A stretch of DNA of 64,000 nucleotides from Chrysomallon squamiferum (taxonomy: Eukaryota; Mollusca; Gastropoda; Neomphalida; Peltospiridae), in the NCBI GenBank assembly GCA_012295275.1, contig CM022673.1:19184810-19248809 (forward strand), read 5' to 3'. The notes under the pieces were generated by a model. The model ran no database searches, was not told where the DNA came from, and saw nothing but the letters and a program-made list of their open reading frames with translations. The translations under genes were made by a program, and so were the position numbers. Below, piece by piece: positions 1 to 12,808 of this stretch (its first letter is position 1; every line of letters starts with the position of its first letter).

Positions 1-384
1 TAACAAAACCAAATATGAATGTAAAACATGATATTCTTCCGTTTAATGACATAAAAATACATTTTAAAGCAAAAAATCTGTCAGTACAGCGTTATGCCTT
101 ACGGCGTCTTGCAATGATCTAGGAATGCAGACTTCTCTGCCAAATTGCACTAAATATCGGTCCTAATTTCATAAACAAAACTCACTTGTGTAATTGTAAA
201 GAATTTGGTGAAATAATATTGCAATTGTCATTAATATCCACTACCGACAAATCGAAAACAAAGTGACGGTGCCTGGAATCTACAGTCGACTTATACACAA
301 GTAATACCTAAAATGACGCAATTTTTGGTCTTAAAATACACATCGACTTATACATAAGGTCGCCTTGTACACAAGTATATACGG
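1..384. mobile_element. Non-autonomous pogo-type element, family P1 copy 1, cut by the left edge
   Basis: The segment matches the copies at 30626-31509 and 35289-36058 and ends in the terminal sequence ACACAAGTATATACGG followed by TA. Compared with the 35289 copy it lacks the stretch equivalent to 35760-35937, so it is an internal deletion derivative. It lies in an intron of the RBM33-like gene. The remaining intron to 899 shows nothing recognisable. Confidence 0.8.
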
Positions 385-899
385 TAGATTAATTATTGAT
401 TTATATAGTTTGCTGTCAATTTAGCGTTTATATTCCTTGTTAGGTGGCCATTTATGCACCTTGTTACCCTAGGCTGAGCCTTAATAAAACATCCAAAATA
501 TTTTAAAACTTAAATTAAGCTCCATCAAAGAAAATTTCAACAATGGTCAGATGATGGGTAACTTTTGTTTGCAGTCAAATCATAACAAGAACAAAGCTAA
601 GAAAATTATTTTATGTCTGCTTCAGATGACAGACTAATTTACACCTGTGCCTTTAGTTTAATGATTGTATAAATTTTATTGCCTCAAATTAGTACCTGCA
701 ACACCGTTCTGGAATGGGCTCCAAGGATTAGCTGAGCTTATGTATTGCAGAGGATTATAGTTAAATATCAAATGCTGGTAGTCTTTTTAAGTAACATTTA
801 TATAAACTATTTCTGAAAACAGTTTCAACTATTACTTAATTCAGATACGATATTAGAGCTGAAATAGTTAATGTATTATAGGAAGATATTACCACTAAC

Positions 900-3028
900 C
901 TTGGTCAGCTAGCTTTTTTAATAGTTCTTGCCGTCTTTTCTCAGCCTGTTGTTGCCTTCTTATTTCTTTCTGTCTTTGAATCATTTCACGTTTTCTCTTT
1001 TGTTCTTCTAATAATCGCTTCATTCGCTCACCTTCTTCATCAACAGGCTCATTTTGAACCTGCAGAAAATAAATTCAATTAAAAAAAAAAACATTACATT
1101 TCTTTTCTTATTTTTTAAGAAGTGGCAGGATTACAGTAACTGTATTTAAGTGTAAACATAGAAACGCTATTGCTCAGGATTTAAAAAAATCTTCATATGT
1201 AACAGTAGTTAAATGTGAAATCATGTTCACTGATTTTGAATTCACGTAACATATTAAGCAAAACTGACATATCTATATTGCAGAAATTCCTATCAAAAGC
1301 TCCATAAAACTGCTTTCCATTAAACTTTGAAAGTGACACATTTCTTAATGCATCAATGCAAATTTACTTTTATTAAGTATGTAACAAGTGCTAAGAAAAA
1401 TTATAAAAATGACCATTTTCTTAACTTTCAGAGAAACAACATAAATGGCTTTTAAATGATTAATAAAAAAATCATACTGCCATCACAAAATGTATTTGAT
1501 ATAAAGAAATGACTCTTGTGAAAATGAAACAAGATTTATATATTTTTTTAAATTACAATATGAACAAAAACAAAAAAAAAAGAAATTCTAGGTTCCCTAA
1601 ATGAAAAAATATTAAGACTGAGAAGATTTCCTGTTATACTATAGTACAATATTCTGTAACATGATAAAGATAATCCAATAAAATTTATACACAATGAGCC
1701 AATATTCTCAAAACCATAATACTATTGATATTTATATAATTTGTTCTTGTTACTAGTTTTCTATTATAAACAGCATGACTAGCACTAATATTCAATTCAT
1801 TGAATTTGTTTACTTCAGGCATTTTCTATCCATAAACAGTAACTCCTGCAATGAAAAACGATGACTGCAAAAAAATGTGGATACCTCTGATTCATCCTTT
1901 TTCATTATTTTTAAAGGACTGGTCAATGTTTCATTCACAGATGGTCTTTTCCTTGCAACAGTATGCTGTGGTGAGGGTGATGACAATACTTTAAGGTTAG
2001 TCTGCCTAACATTTGTATTCTTCTTTCCAACAGGGTATACTTTTTTGTTTTCAAGTCTGATAAAAGAGAAAATGCTTTTTGTTTAAATTTTTTTAGCACA
2101 AATAATACATATTTCTAAGGTAGAGACTGATAAAAGTTAAATTCTAACTGTAATATGTATTATATTGGATGTATCTGAAAAAAGATATTAAAAAAGATAA
2201 ATAAAATAATAATGAAATAGAATTCTTTTATTCTAATAAATCATTTTAAAAATGGTGAATTCTGATTGGCTAACCAGTATTTAGAAATAAGGAATTTGTA
2301 ACTATATGATTTAATATGTAGGAATATAATTAACAGATTATAAAAAATAATACAAATAATATTCACATTATTTCATACAGATTTTGATACTGTCATTGAA
2401 AATGCTGATGTTAACTGAAAATTGATTCTAATTATTAACATTTTGTACAAACAACCCACTCATTCAAAATAATCAAAAAATATTTTGCAGGTGTCAATGT
2501 CCTCTGGCTATTTTTATTGTAAATTTGTTTATTTCCTAATTTAATTAAGTAAATGCACACAACCATTACCTATTTGGTATATTGCTTTGATCCTTCATGT
2601 CAGAATCTAACTGTTTCTGGTTTAGATTTTGAAACTGTTGGAAATGATCTAAAGGGTGATGCTGTTGCTGTTGTTGCTGTGGCTGCTGAAGCTGTGGATG
2701 CTGATGGTGCTGTTGAAGAGGCAGAAGGGGAGGTGGCTGGGGCTGGTGCTGTTGCTGCAGTTGTTGATAACCAGTTTGTTGCTGGAACTGCTGGATCTTC
2801 TGAACTGGTTGTAAGTGTCTGGGTTCAAACTGATGCAGTTGTCGTTGTGCACCTTAATATAATTTAACAACAATCTAATTAATCAACGTTATTATTATCC
2901 ATACAATGTCCAATTAAATTAGTCTTCAGTTAAATTAGTCCAATGTAATTAGTCTTCAGTTTAATGATTAAATTTTTACAAAGAAACACCAAATAATTTT
3001 ATTACAATGTAATGTTTTCTCTCAATGG

Positions 3029-3059
<31 letters not shown>

Positions 3060-5497
3060 GCTCCCGCTACATACTGTAAGAGATTGCAGATCCTCCACCA
3101 CCTATGGCTTATGAAAAGTTCACCTGCCATTTGTCAATATCTGCCATCCGTTTATTTAGACTGCATGTCATATCATTGTTTTGCACTTTTGGGGTCAGTA
3201 GTTCACATGTCTTGTCCCTAAACTATTGTGCATGAATTTTAATGATCGCTATAAATTTTTGAACATGCACCTGTATAATAATTTTTAAAACAACTTTTTA
3301 GAATATTGTCTTCGACCTTCGATCCGCACAATATAAAATTAATTATTATTAACAGTGCAGATTCTCATAAATACAGTATACCCTCACCTGTTCGCGCTTC
3401 CCCATTCGCGGCCCCGCATATTCGCGGGTTAGGCTCTTAACCCTATCGCATCGTATGCTGGTATACCAGGCTAGCGTCATAACGTCATAAAAACAAATGC
3501 TCGGTAAACCGGGTTTTTGTAGGTCATAGAGACTTTTCGAGGGGTATGTCTGTATTTACTCTCTCGAGCAGTTTTTATCGATTGACGTCTTCATCGAACA
3601 ATGGCTGGGCTGCTATTGGCTGACTGCATATTATTACTGAATTGTATTATTATTACCTGAACTGTGCGTACTGTATTTATCTGTCTGTTTGCCTTTAAAT
3701 TTGTTCCACTTTCTGTCAATTCTAATACATATGTTGTACGCATAGAAAATGACTTCACGGTACAGTAATACAGTATGGGTAACTATGCTATGCGGTGTTA
3801 CTGTCCTCCTGTACTTACGTTTCTTTCTGATTAAAATATTGTTTCAGTACAAAATTAAAATGTGTTTACATTATCATTACTACATTAGTGAAATACATAA
3901 CTGCATGCAATATTACTACATTATTACTGTATTAATGAGTAAGAGTGTCTTTAGAAAGTGTTTGGGAAGCATTTAGTACCGTATATAATCTCATAATAGA
4001 TGTTTTAAAACTGCATCCAATATTCGCGGTTTTTCGCTATTCGTGGGGGGGTAAAGAACGTAACCGCCGCGAATAGCGAGGGAATACTGTATTCATTATC
4101 GTACTGCACAGTGATTTTTTACTTTAAGAGCAATGAAAATGATCTCACATTTCTCACATACACGAACATGTGTATGTATGTGTATATATATGGGTCATTC
4201 CATGTCAAATCACTCCCCCATACATTTTTTAAACCTGACCGTCTCAGATTTTTATGAAACTTGGTATACTTGTAACCTTAGAACCCTCATATCTCAGGAA
4301 CTACTGGGCCAATCTTCATAAAATATGACAAGGATTCCAAATCTGCCATTTTTGTTCAGTTTGGAAAATATTGGGGTACATTTACCTTTTGACCTTTGCT
4401 ATGACCTTGAAATTGACCGTGTGGATCACGTGACCTTGAGATGACCTTTATTTAAATTTAATCTCCCACATGTTAACTAAAACATATAAAAGTTTCCTGG
4501 GTGTAATATTTTTTGTTTAGCCACAATATGGATTTAAAAAATGCACATACATGAAAATAACACCTTTTCAGCCATTAACATCTGATTAACTAAAACCTGA
4601 ATGATCAATTCTGGATGCTAGGAATCACCATCTTTCTTGATCATTGAGTAAGACATTGTAGGCCTACATGTATACATAAAGTTCACATATAAAAGTTTCC
4701 TGGGTGTATTATTTTTTGTTTAGCCATAATAGAGATTTAAAAAATGCATACCTGCATTGATGATTGATACAATGGATTACAATGTACATTTTCTCACAGG
4801 TCATAAAATGGCAGCAGAGTACATGTGTTATTGCCAAAGGCCCACAAGTCTTGGGCATTTATGTCAATCTTCTCAAGCATAAATCACAGTTTATTAAGGT
4901 GAAGGTAGACCTTGTTCATACTCTGTGCTGAAGACTGGGTGTACAAATACATAATGCAGTACATCACTTGATGACGTCTGATTTCAGACTGGGTTGTACT
5001 GTTGTTGACTGAAACCTTGTTCAAGCATTATTTATCTAGGATAACATAATTATTATAAAGGTGCATGTTCAAAAATGTATAGTGATCATTAAAATTCATG
5101 CACAATAGTTTAGGGACAAGACATGTGAACTACTGACCCCAAATGTGCAAAACAATGATATGACAGGCAGTCTAAATAAACGGATGGCAGATACTGACAG
5201 ATTTGTCATATTGCCTTTTCAACAACACCAATTTTATGAAGATTGGCCCAGTAGTTCCTGAGATAAGAGGGTTCTAATTATACAGATACTTTGACTTTAT
5301 ATAATTGCAAATAAAATAAACTTGTTAATAGTTAATGCATTTGATGCAATTATTTATAGGAGTATTTTTGACAAACAAGTAATTTGAACACTGTTCAGAG
5401 TACTTGCAACACGAACATTTCCAGTACCATCCCTTTGTTTAACGTGCACCAATTTCACCGATTCCTGCCATCCCTTTCACAAAAGCTGGTGACACCA

Positions 5498-5535
<38 letters not shown>

Positions 5536-8500
5536 AAAAAAGTAAGTGGAGAATATTTATCATTATAAAATAATGACTAACCTTGCATTTGTGGTGGCCT
5601 GTGCTGTTCAAATTGCTGTCTTTGATGCATATGTTGTTGAGGATTCATTGTAGGAAATCTTGGATTATTATTAAAAGGTCTTTGAGGCAGGTTCTGAGGA
5701 AGCTGCATGGGATTAGGAATGAATGGAAATTGCCCTGCAGGAGCAGACTGAGGTGGACGCATTTGCTGTTGCATCAAAGGTCTTGTACCAGGAACTATCC
5801 CTGGTGGCTGTGAAGGTATCTGAGGTGCAAGATGTCTTTGAGGATAATGAGAACCTGCTGCTGGCTGCTGGGGCTGGTGCTGTAGCTGACTGAGATTGAC
5901 TAAAAGAAAAATATTTTAAATGTAAAATTTTTAAAAACATCCTTCAACAATCTGGCTATTATAAATGAAATAATCAACAAAGTACTTGGTTAACATAATC
6001 AAAGGTTAACATTCTAATTTATATGGTATTGAACTGAATAGATCTGAACTCTCATTTTTCAGACACAAAAGTATAATTTGGTACATTTGTCTCAAAATGT
6101 TACAGTCACTGGCTGTACACAGGATTAAAATGCTTATCTAGAAATCTGCTGTGCAAGTTTTTAAAACTATAAAAATACATAAATGTGGGTTTTTTTAACT
6201 TTAAAAAAAATAACAATAATCATATACTAAGGCTTACATAATACACATTATTAATTCACACAATGTTTATCAGCATATAATTCTGAGAGATCTGAACATG
6301 GTCTTATGCTTATGTAGCACATTTATACTGAACACAATTTTACTAAGGTCACATTAAAATACAAATAAACCTGAGTTTGGTTGTGTTATCTGATGCTGTA
6401 TTGGAGTTTGATAATTCTGAAGAGGAGGTCCATGCTGACTGAAAGGTATCTCGTGATGTGGAGGACCCTGTTGGAAGTGGCTAGGATAAACAGCTGAAGC
6501 TGTTAAACACACATAAAGATGTTAAAAATTTAGTCATTTATAACACACTTTTACTATTATATGGTCTTATCAATAAGTTTTATCATTGAAATTTTAATAT
6601 CTGAGGAACTGATTACTGAAAATGTTGTTAAATTTTGACCAACACTGGAAAAAATTCTTAATTGTCATGACTAGGATAAAGAATACCTTAGGCATATTAT
6701 CATTTGCATTGTATATTATAGAAATGGAGTAATGTATTATTAACAACTGAGAGTTTACAAATAACAATGCTCGACTTACCCTGATATGGTTCTGATGCTG
6801 GGATATTAGTTATTTGATTGTTATACTGGGAAACTGTATGCTGAGAATGCTGTTGCCATGCCTCAGGAATCTTGAAGGAAAAAAAAGAATTGTTGAAAGT
6901 ATGCATGTTCTTTAATAAAGATTTAAAAAGAAAAAAGTTTGTTTACCTAACATTACAAATTATTTTACACAAAATATGTTATATATAGCATTTCCACATA
7001 ATAATACCTAGATAATAACCACATAATTCAGGATTCAGCTTTTAAATGCTAAGTAAGCTAGGTTACAGTTGTAAAATTAGACTATAAAAATCAAATATAA
7101 ATAAGGCTATTCTAACATTTGCAGGTACATTTTTATTTATTTGATTCTTTGATTAAGAACAAAATTAGTCTTAATATTTATGACAACTATATTTTGAAAA
7201 TATAAATTTATATCAGAGTTGTCCAAGACGAGGTTGATAAAGAAAACAAAATACTAACTAATATTTGGGACACTGCAGGGCTTTGAAGTGAAAAAGAGCT
7301 TAAAAAATATCATGGCATCTCCAGTCTCTTCTACTTGTTTTTATATTGTTATATAAATGTAATATAACATATGTAAAGAAATGTTTTTCTATAATAATAA
7401 TAATATAAATATCTATACTGACTATTTTTGATGTACTCCGAGTCATATTATCTACTGGGTTTTAACTCCAAACTGTAAGACTTTCCTCTATTTTTGTTAA
7501 TTTGGAGTAGATTAAAGCATTAATCTGTCTCAGCTACTTATGGATACATCTGAATAAAGTTAGCATCACTAAAAAATGATCTGGACAAGAAGGCATTATA
7601 TATGAATAGTCTTTCCTGCATCCTTCAATGTTAAAAAACCCACAAAAAAAGCATTAAGAATTATAACTAGTATTAATAATGCTGGATATAAAAAAAAAAA
7701 AAGGGAACAAGATCCAATCAAAATAGACACATCAGAAGACTTAATATATGATTTCTTCTTTTTCTTCTATTTCCCCCTCCATCTAACTATGAAGAAAGAA
7801 AGTCATAGAAAAGTATTTATTCTTCCTTTGTAATGCCTTCTCTTAACAAAATTCTATTAAAATCATTAGGTACATCAGAAGATTTATTTATTGCTAGCTT
7901 CCATTACATAGAGTAAGTGTAAAAAACAAAAACTAATACTGAATACAAGCCAAAAAACTTAGAAAAAAAATAGCAAAACCAGACACCAGAATGTTTTTAA
8001 ACAAAAGATAAGATTCTAAAAGAAAATGCAAAAGTGGAAACTGCAACTTTATTAATTTATCTTGACTCTGACGCTGCCAAATTTTTAATATATAATTTGA
8101 AAGAATAAATAAATAGAATAAAATAAAAATAGATAAATGGTAAAACAAAATTCACAACATATCTAATACCCACTAATGAGAAAAAGCTACTAAAGACAGT
8201 GGACATTGAAAACTTCTAATTTTGAATTATCTCGATTTAGTGACAAATTAGCTTTCTTGTATGAGTCTCAAATTGTTTGACTGATTGGACCTAAACATTT
8301 CTTCTTTTTCTTAAATCACACCTGTGTAACCATTGTTACAATTTTTAATTAGGTTTATTTCAATGTCCTGAGTTCAGCAAATTCAAATTTAAGATCCATA
8401 TTTAGGCTTTATCAGAAATTTAATAACAATACTTATCACACAGTAACATGCATTTTTAATAATCAACATTATAAAATGAAACACCGGAGTAATGTGTAAT

Positions 8501-11500
8501 ACAATACTAACCATCTTTTGTTTGATAACTGTTGTTGGAAAACTAACAAACCAGATATGGCAATGTTGAAATCAACCAATTATGATTTTGTTTCAAGAGA
8601 TATGAATAATGGATTTATAAAGTTGAATATGTAAATAAGTAAGATGAACTGTATACACTAGGCTTAGTCTTTAACTTTATGACATTATCTGGTTGGAAAA
8701 AAAAAAGATGAAAAAATCAGTTGTTAAATCCAATTTAAGATCATTTTATAATCTTCCTCAGGAATATGTTTTAAGGCCTTGAAAACTATCTGACCAATAA
8801 AAAACATTTTAAGATTTCTTAACATACCTGCATGAACTACTATTGCTAACTAAACTAAGTTCGCTGTTGACTGTATGAACAACACTGGGCACTACAGACT
8901 ACATTTCAGTATAAACTGTACTGATAAAAGATATAATTTGTTTTAATGAACACTGATTACAGTATCATGATATATAGCAATACACGATAAAGATTTTCCT
9001 TAATACTTCAGTCAGATTCACAGAATTACTGAATATCCAAACCTATGCTGATTCAAGTAAAATAATCATAGAAAATAAATTTGTCCTCATACAACTAAAA
9101 TAAATGAATAAAAACTTAAATCTTTCTACAATTTGAAAAACAGATAAATAAAAATAAAAACCTGTGTTCTAGGTGGTGGCATTCTGGATGGCTGCTGCAA
9201 AGTTTGTGTCACTGCTATATTCTGTTGACTAGTCCATGATACTGCAGTTGATGCTTGAGAGGGCCATGCTACTGTTGATGTTACTTGGGCAGTGGGACCC
9301 TTGAAGTGTGGATTCACATGGATTTTCCGTGTTTTGATGTGAGGAGGTTCATGCTGAGAACCTGGTATCAGTTGTTGTGGTGAAGAAAGAAGGCCACCAG
9401 ATACTGGTTGAAAATGTCTTGGCTGACCTGAATTAAAATGATTACCCAGAGATGAAAACTGGCCCATGTTCTGTCCACCTCTCTGTCCTTTCCTGCCCCT
9501 TCGGCCAAACTTCTGATTTTGTCTGTTGGCTAAGAACTGTTCAATTTCATGTTGCTGTTCTTCACTAATTTCTAAAAGAAATAATACATATATTTATATA
9601 TTTTATAAAGTCACAAAACAAAATTTATTTGCTGTTTTATCTTATTAATAAAGCAGCTGTGAAATCTGCTAAACTAGTGATCAGACATGCCATATGAAAT
9701 ACCCGAACTACAGACCATCTTGCCTTAAGCCACATACTGAAATCACCGAGCTGTAGTCTGCTTCACATACTAGCACATTATACTCACTATAATGAACTGA
9801 ATGTTATTCCATAATTCATAAATCATCTAATTATATATTAATATAAATGCTGGAGGCACACACAAATTCTGTCATCATTTATAACATAGGTAGTTTCCTA
9901 TTCAATGACAATCAACAAATCTTGATTGCTTAACCCAGTGAATTTTTATTTAACAAATTAACATCTTTGTTATAAATATCCACTGTATTTCTATATCATC
10001 AAATAGTCTATTTCGTCTTCAATATCTTTGATTTACAAGTCCTCAGCTGACATCTTTCCAAGTCTTAAGAATTACTCCAGGTTTGCTTTGGCATAAAAAA
10101 AAAAGCAATCAGTTTATGACAGATGTTCATGCTAAAAGGCAAAAAAACGCAACTACCTTGCCGTGAAATAGCTGATGACTTATAGCATACAGAAGAGTTT
10201 ACCTAAGGTATCTGGAATATCTGTACGTTTCTTTACACCTGACACTGTGCTGATGGTTGCTCTTTCAGATTTGAATCTTCCTCTACCCTTTTCTTCATCA
10301 TCATCACTTTCACTGTCACTTTCACTTTCTTCACGATTGGTAGATCTATTTTCCTGTAAAAGAAAAAAAGATTTAATATCCAGTAATATGAATCAATACA
10401 GTAAAAAATACAGAAACATAAAATGGGAAATATGTTTGATTAATAAAGAACAGGTTAAAGTAGTATTGGTATAACCTACTTTAAAATACAATAAAATCTG
10501 ATGAATTTATTTAAAATTCACTAGAAACAGCAGAGCAGAGAAAACTCATGTCTGAAATAATGAAAGTTATCTTACCTATGCACTTAAAATTATTACAGTA
10601 ACCATACCACTATAATCAAATAAAAACATTTAAATATTTTAAATATATTTGTCATTCTCTGCATCATAAAATTTATTTTAAAAACAGAAAAAAGATTTTA
10701 AAAAAATAGCCTTTTATCTGAATTTTTCACAAATTAAAAGAAAGAATACAGTGGTACCTTGACTTACGAGTTTAATTCGTTCCGTGACCAAGCTCGTAAC
10801 TCAATGTGCTCATATATCAAATCAATTTTCCCTAATGAAATGAACTGAAATACAGTTAATCTGTTCCAGCCCCCCAAAAACCACCCCAATCTTTTTGTAA
10901 TGTGTTTTTAAATAAGAAAAATGTATGCATAAATAACAAATATTGTAAAAAAAAACAAAATAAAAGAGAATCTAAACATATAAAGTGGTTTTGTAAAGTG
11001 TACAAGGTTAGGGTTTCTCCATCTTTTCATGGACAGAGGTCAGCAGCGTAGATATTATTTTAACACTTTTGGCTGGAGTTATAGCTTTTATCGATTCCTT
11101 CTGCTTCAGCATGGTACATATTGTAAAAGTACTACGTCATACTGCCTAGCCATACTGACTACAATCACACCTTGCTCATATTTTTCTATGATTTCATGCT
11201 TTAATTCAATGGACATCATCTGCTTCTTCTTCTCAGCACTGTCCTTTGCATTCACTTTCTTAGGATCCATAGAAAGTTTGCAAAATACTGGACAAAATGT
11301 GAGCACAACACAACAGAGATGCTTCCATGGTGAGGTAACCACATGAAGAAAACAAGTAAGATGCGGAATGCTTGGCAGTTGTTGTGATGTTCGTCTAGTA
11401 GCAGCATATCTGAAGCTCACTCTTAACTCAGATGTTGGCTTGCAACTCAAAGGAAAAAAGTGACCAAATGGCTGCTTGCAACTTGAAAAACTCTTAAGTT

Positions 11501-12776
11501 GGAGCACTCATAATTTGAGGTACTACTGTATTTTATTACTTTTTTTAATAATAATAAATATTTTGTGGGGCTTGAATTGCTATTTAATTATTAAACTATT
11601 TAATTATGATCTTCAATAAAAAATAAATGTTAACAAATTATTTTTAATAATTTAAAGAAACAAGATAGACACAGGGGTTTACACAAAAGAAGCTTTAGCT
11701 AGAGAAATGCCTGCAAAATCTAATTAATCATCTAAAGCAAAAAACAACTCTCAAATACTGTATTTCTATCAAAAATAAATAAATAAAACAAAATAAAACA
11801 AAATTAAAAATTAAAAAAAAGATAAATAAAAAAATAAATAAATACAAATAAAAATGTCCAGGCAAATCCTATCTTTTTAAACTCTAGTCTGAGTATCTCT
11901 GGCAGACATCTGGATGGATACTGCTGGTTCTCTGCCAGATAGGTCAATACTTTACAGCTAGTATACTCATTTAACAATAATGCTGACTTTAAATTCCTTT
12001 AGATCCGTAATTTTTGAGTTCATTGGTATCATTTAGTTGTACATGCACACAGCACAAAAAGAAAGTCAAGACCCCCATCATGACTTGGTTATTTTCAGAT
12101 ATGTTGAATTAACCTAACTAGTTACATAATCATCAGCTGATTAAGACTGGAATACCAGTGATATCCTCCATATATCTGTCTAAGCTGTACTTTGTCAGAG
12201 GATTCTCAAGGTATCTAAACTTGGTTCCACAACTACTGATTCTTTATATTCTGGAATCTGGATTATTCTGTATTTGGTAAAGTATAATCAACCAACCTCT
12301 TCTTGAGATGTACTCAGTAATTCTTCCACTGTGTCAGTTTGTTCAAATTGTTCAACTGACATGCTTTCATTTACTGCTAACTGACCATTTTCATCTTCAA
12401 ACTGTCCTTCCAACTGTTCAGTTTCTACAATCTCATTTGCCTCATCTTCTATCTGCTCCTCTATAGATACAGCATCTTCTGCAGCTAGTATGTCAATATC
12501 TTCATCAGCAGTTATACCAATATCAATGACATCCTGCACAAAAATGAATAAATACAAAAAAGAAAACAAACAGCCAAATATGATTTGTAAAGCGTAAAAT
12601 TTTAAATATAAAATGTCTGATTAAAATCAGACTGTTAGCACATACTTTAGGTTTAAGCTCATATATTTCCTTGTTAACAATATGATAATACACTCGGTAG
12701 AACATTTTTAGCAATAATAAAAAATATATTTGATTTACAATTTTTACTCACCTCTGCATCTTCATCAGTTCTATAA

Positions 12777-12808
<32 letters not shown>

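Noticed and set aside
2649-2873. Minus-strand ORF rich in Ser/Asn and plus-strand ORF rich in Val/Ala over the same region
   Set aside because: Both are alternative-frame readings of the Gln-rich RBM33 exon 2570-2852, whose frame is fixed by splice phase.
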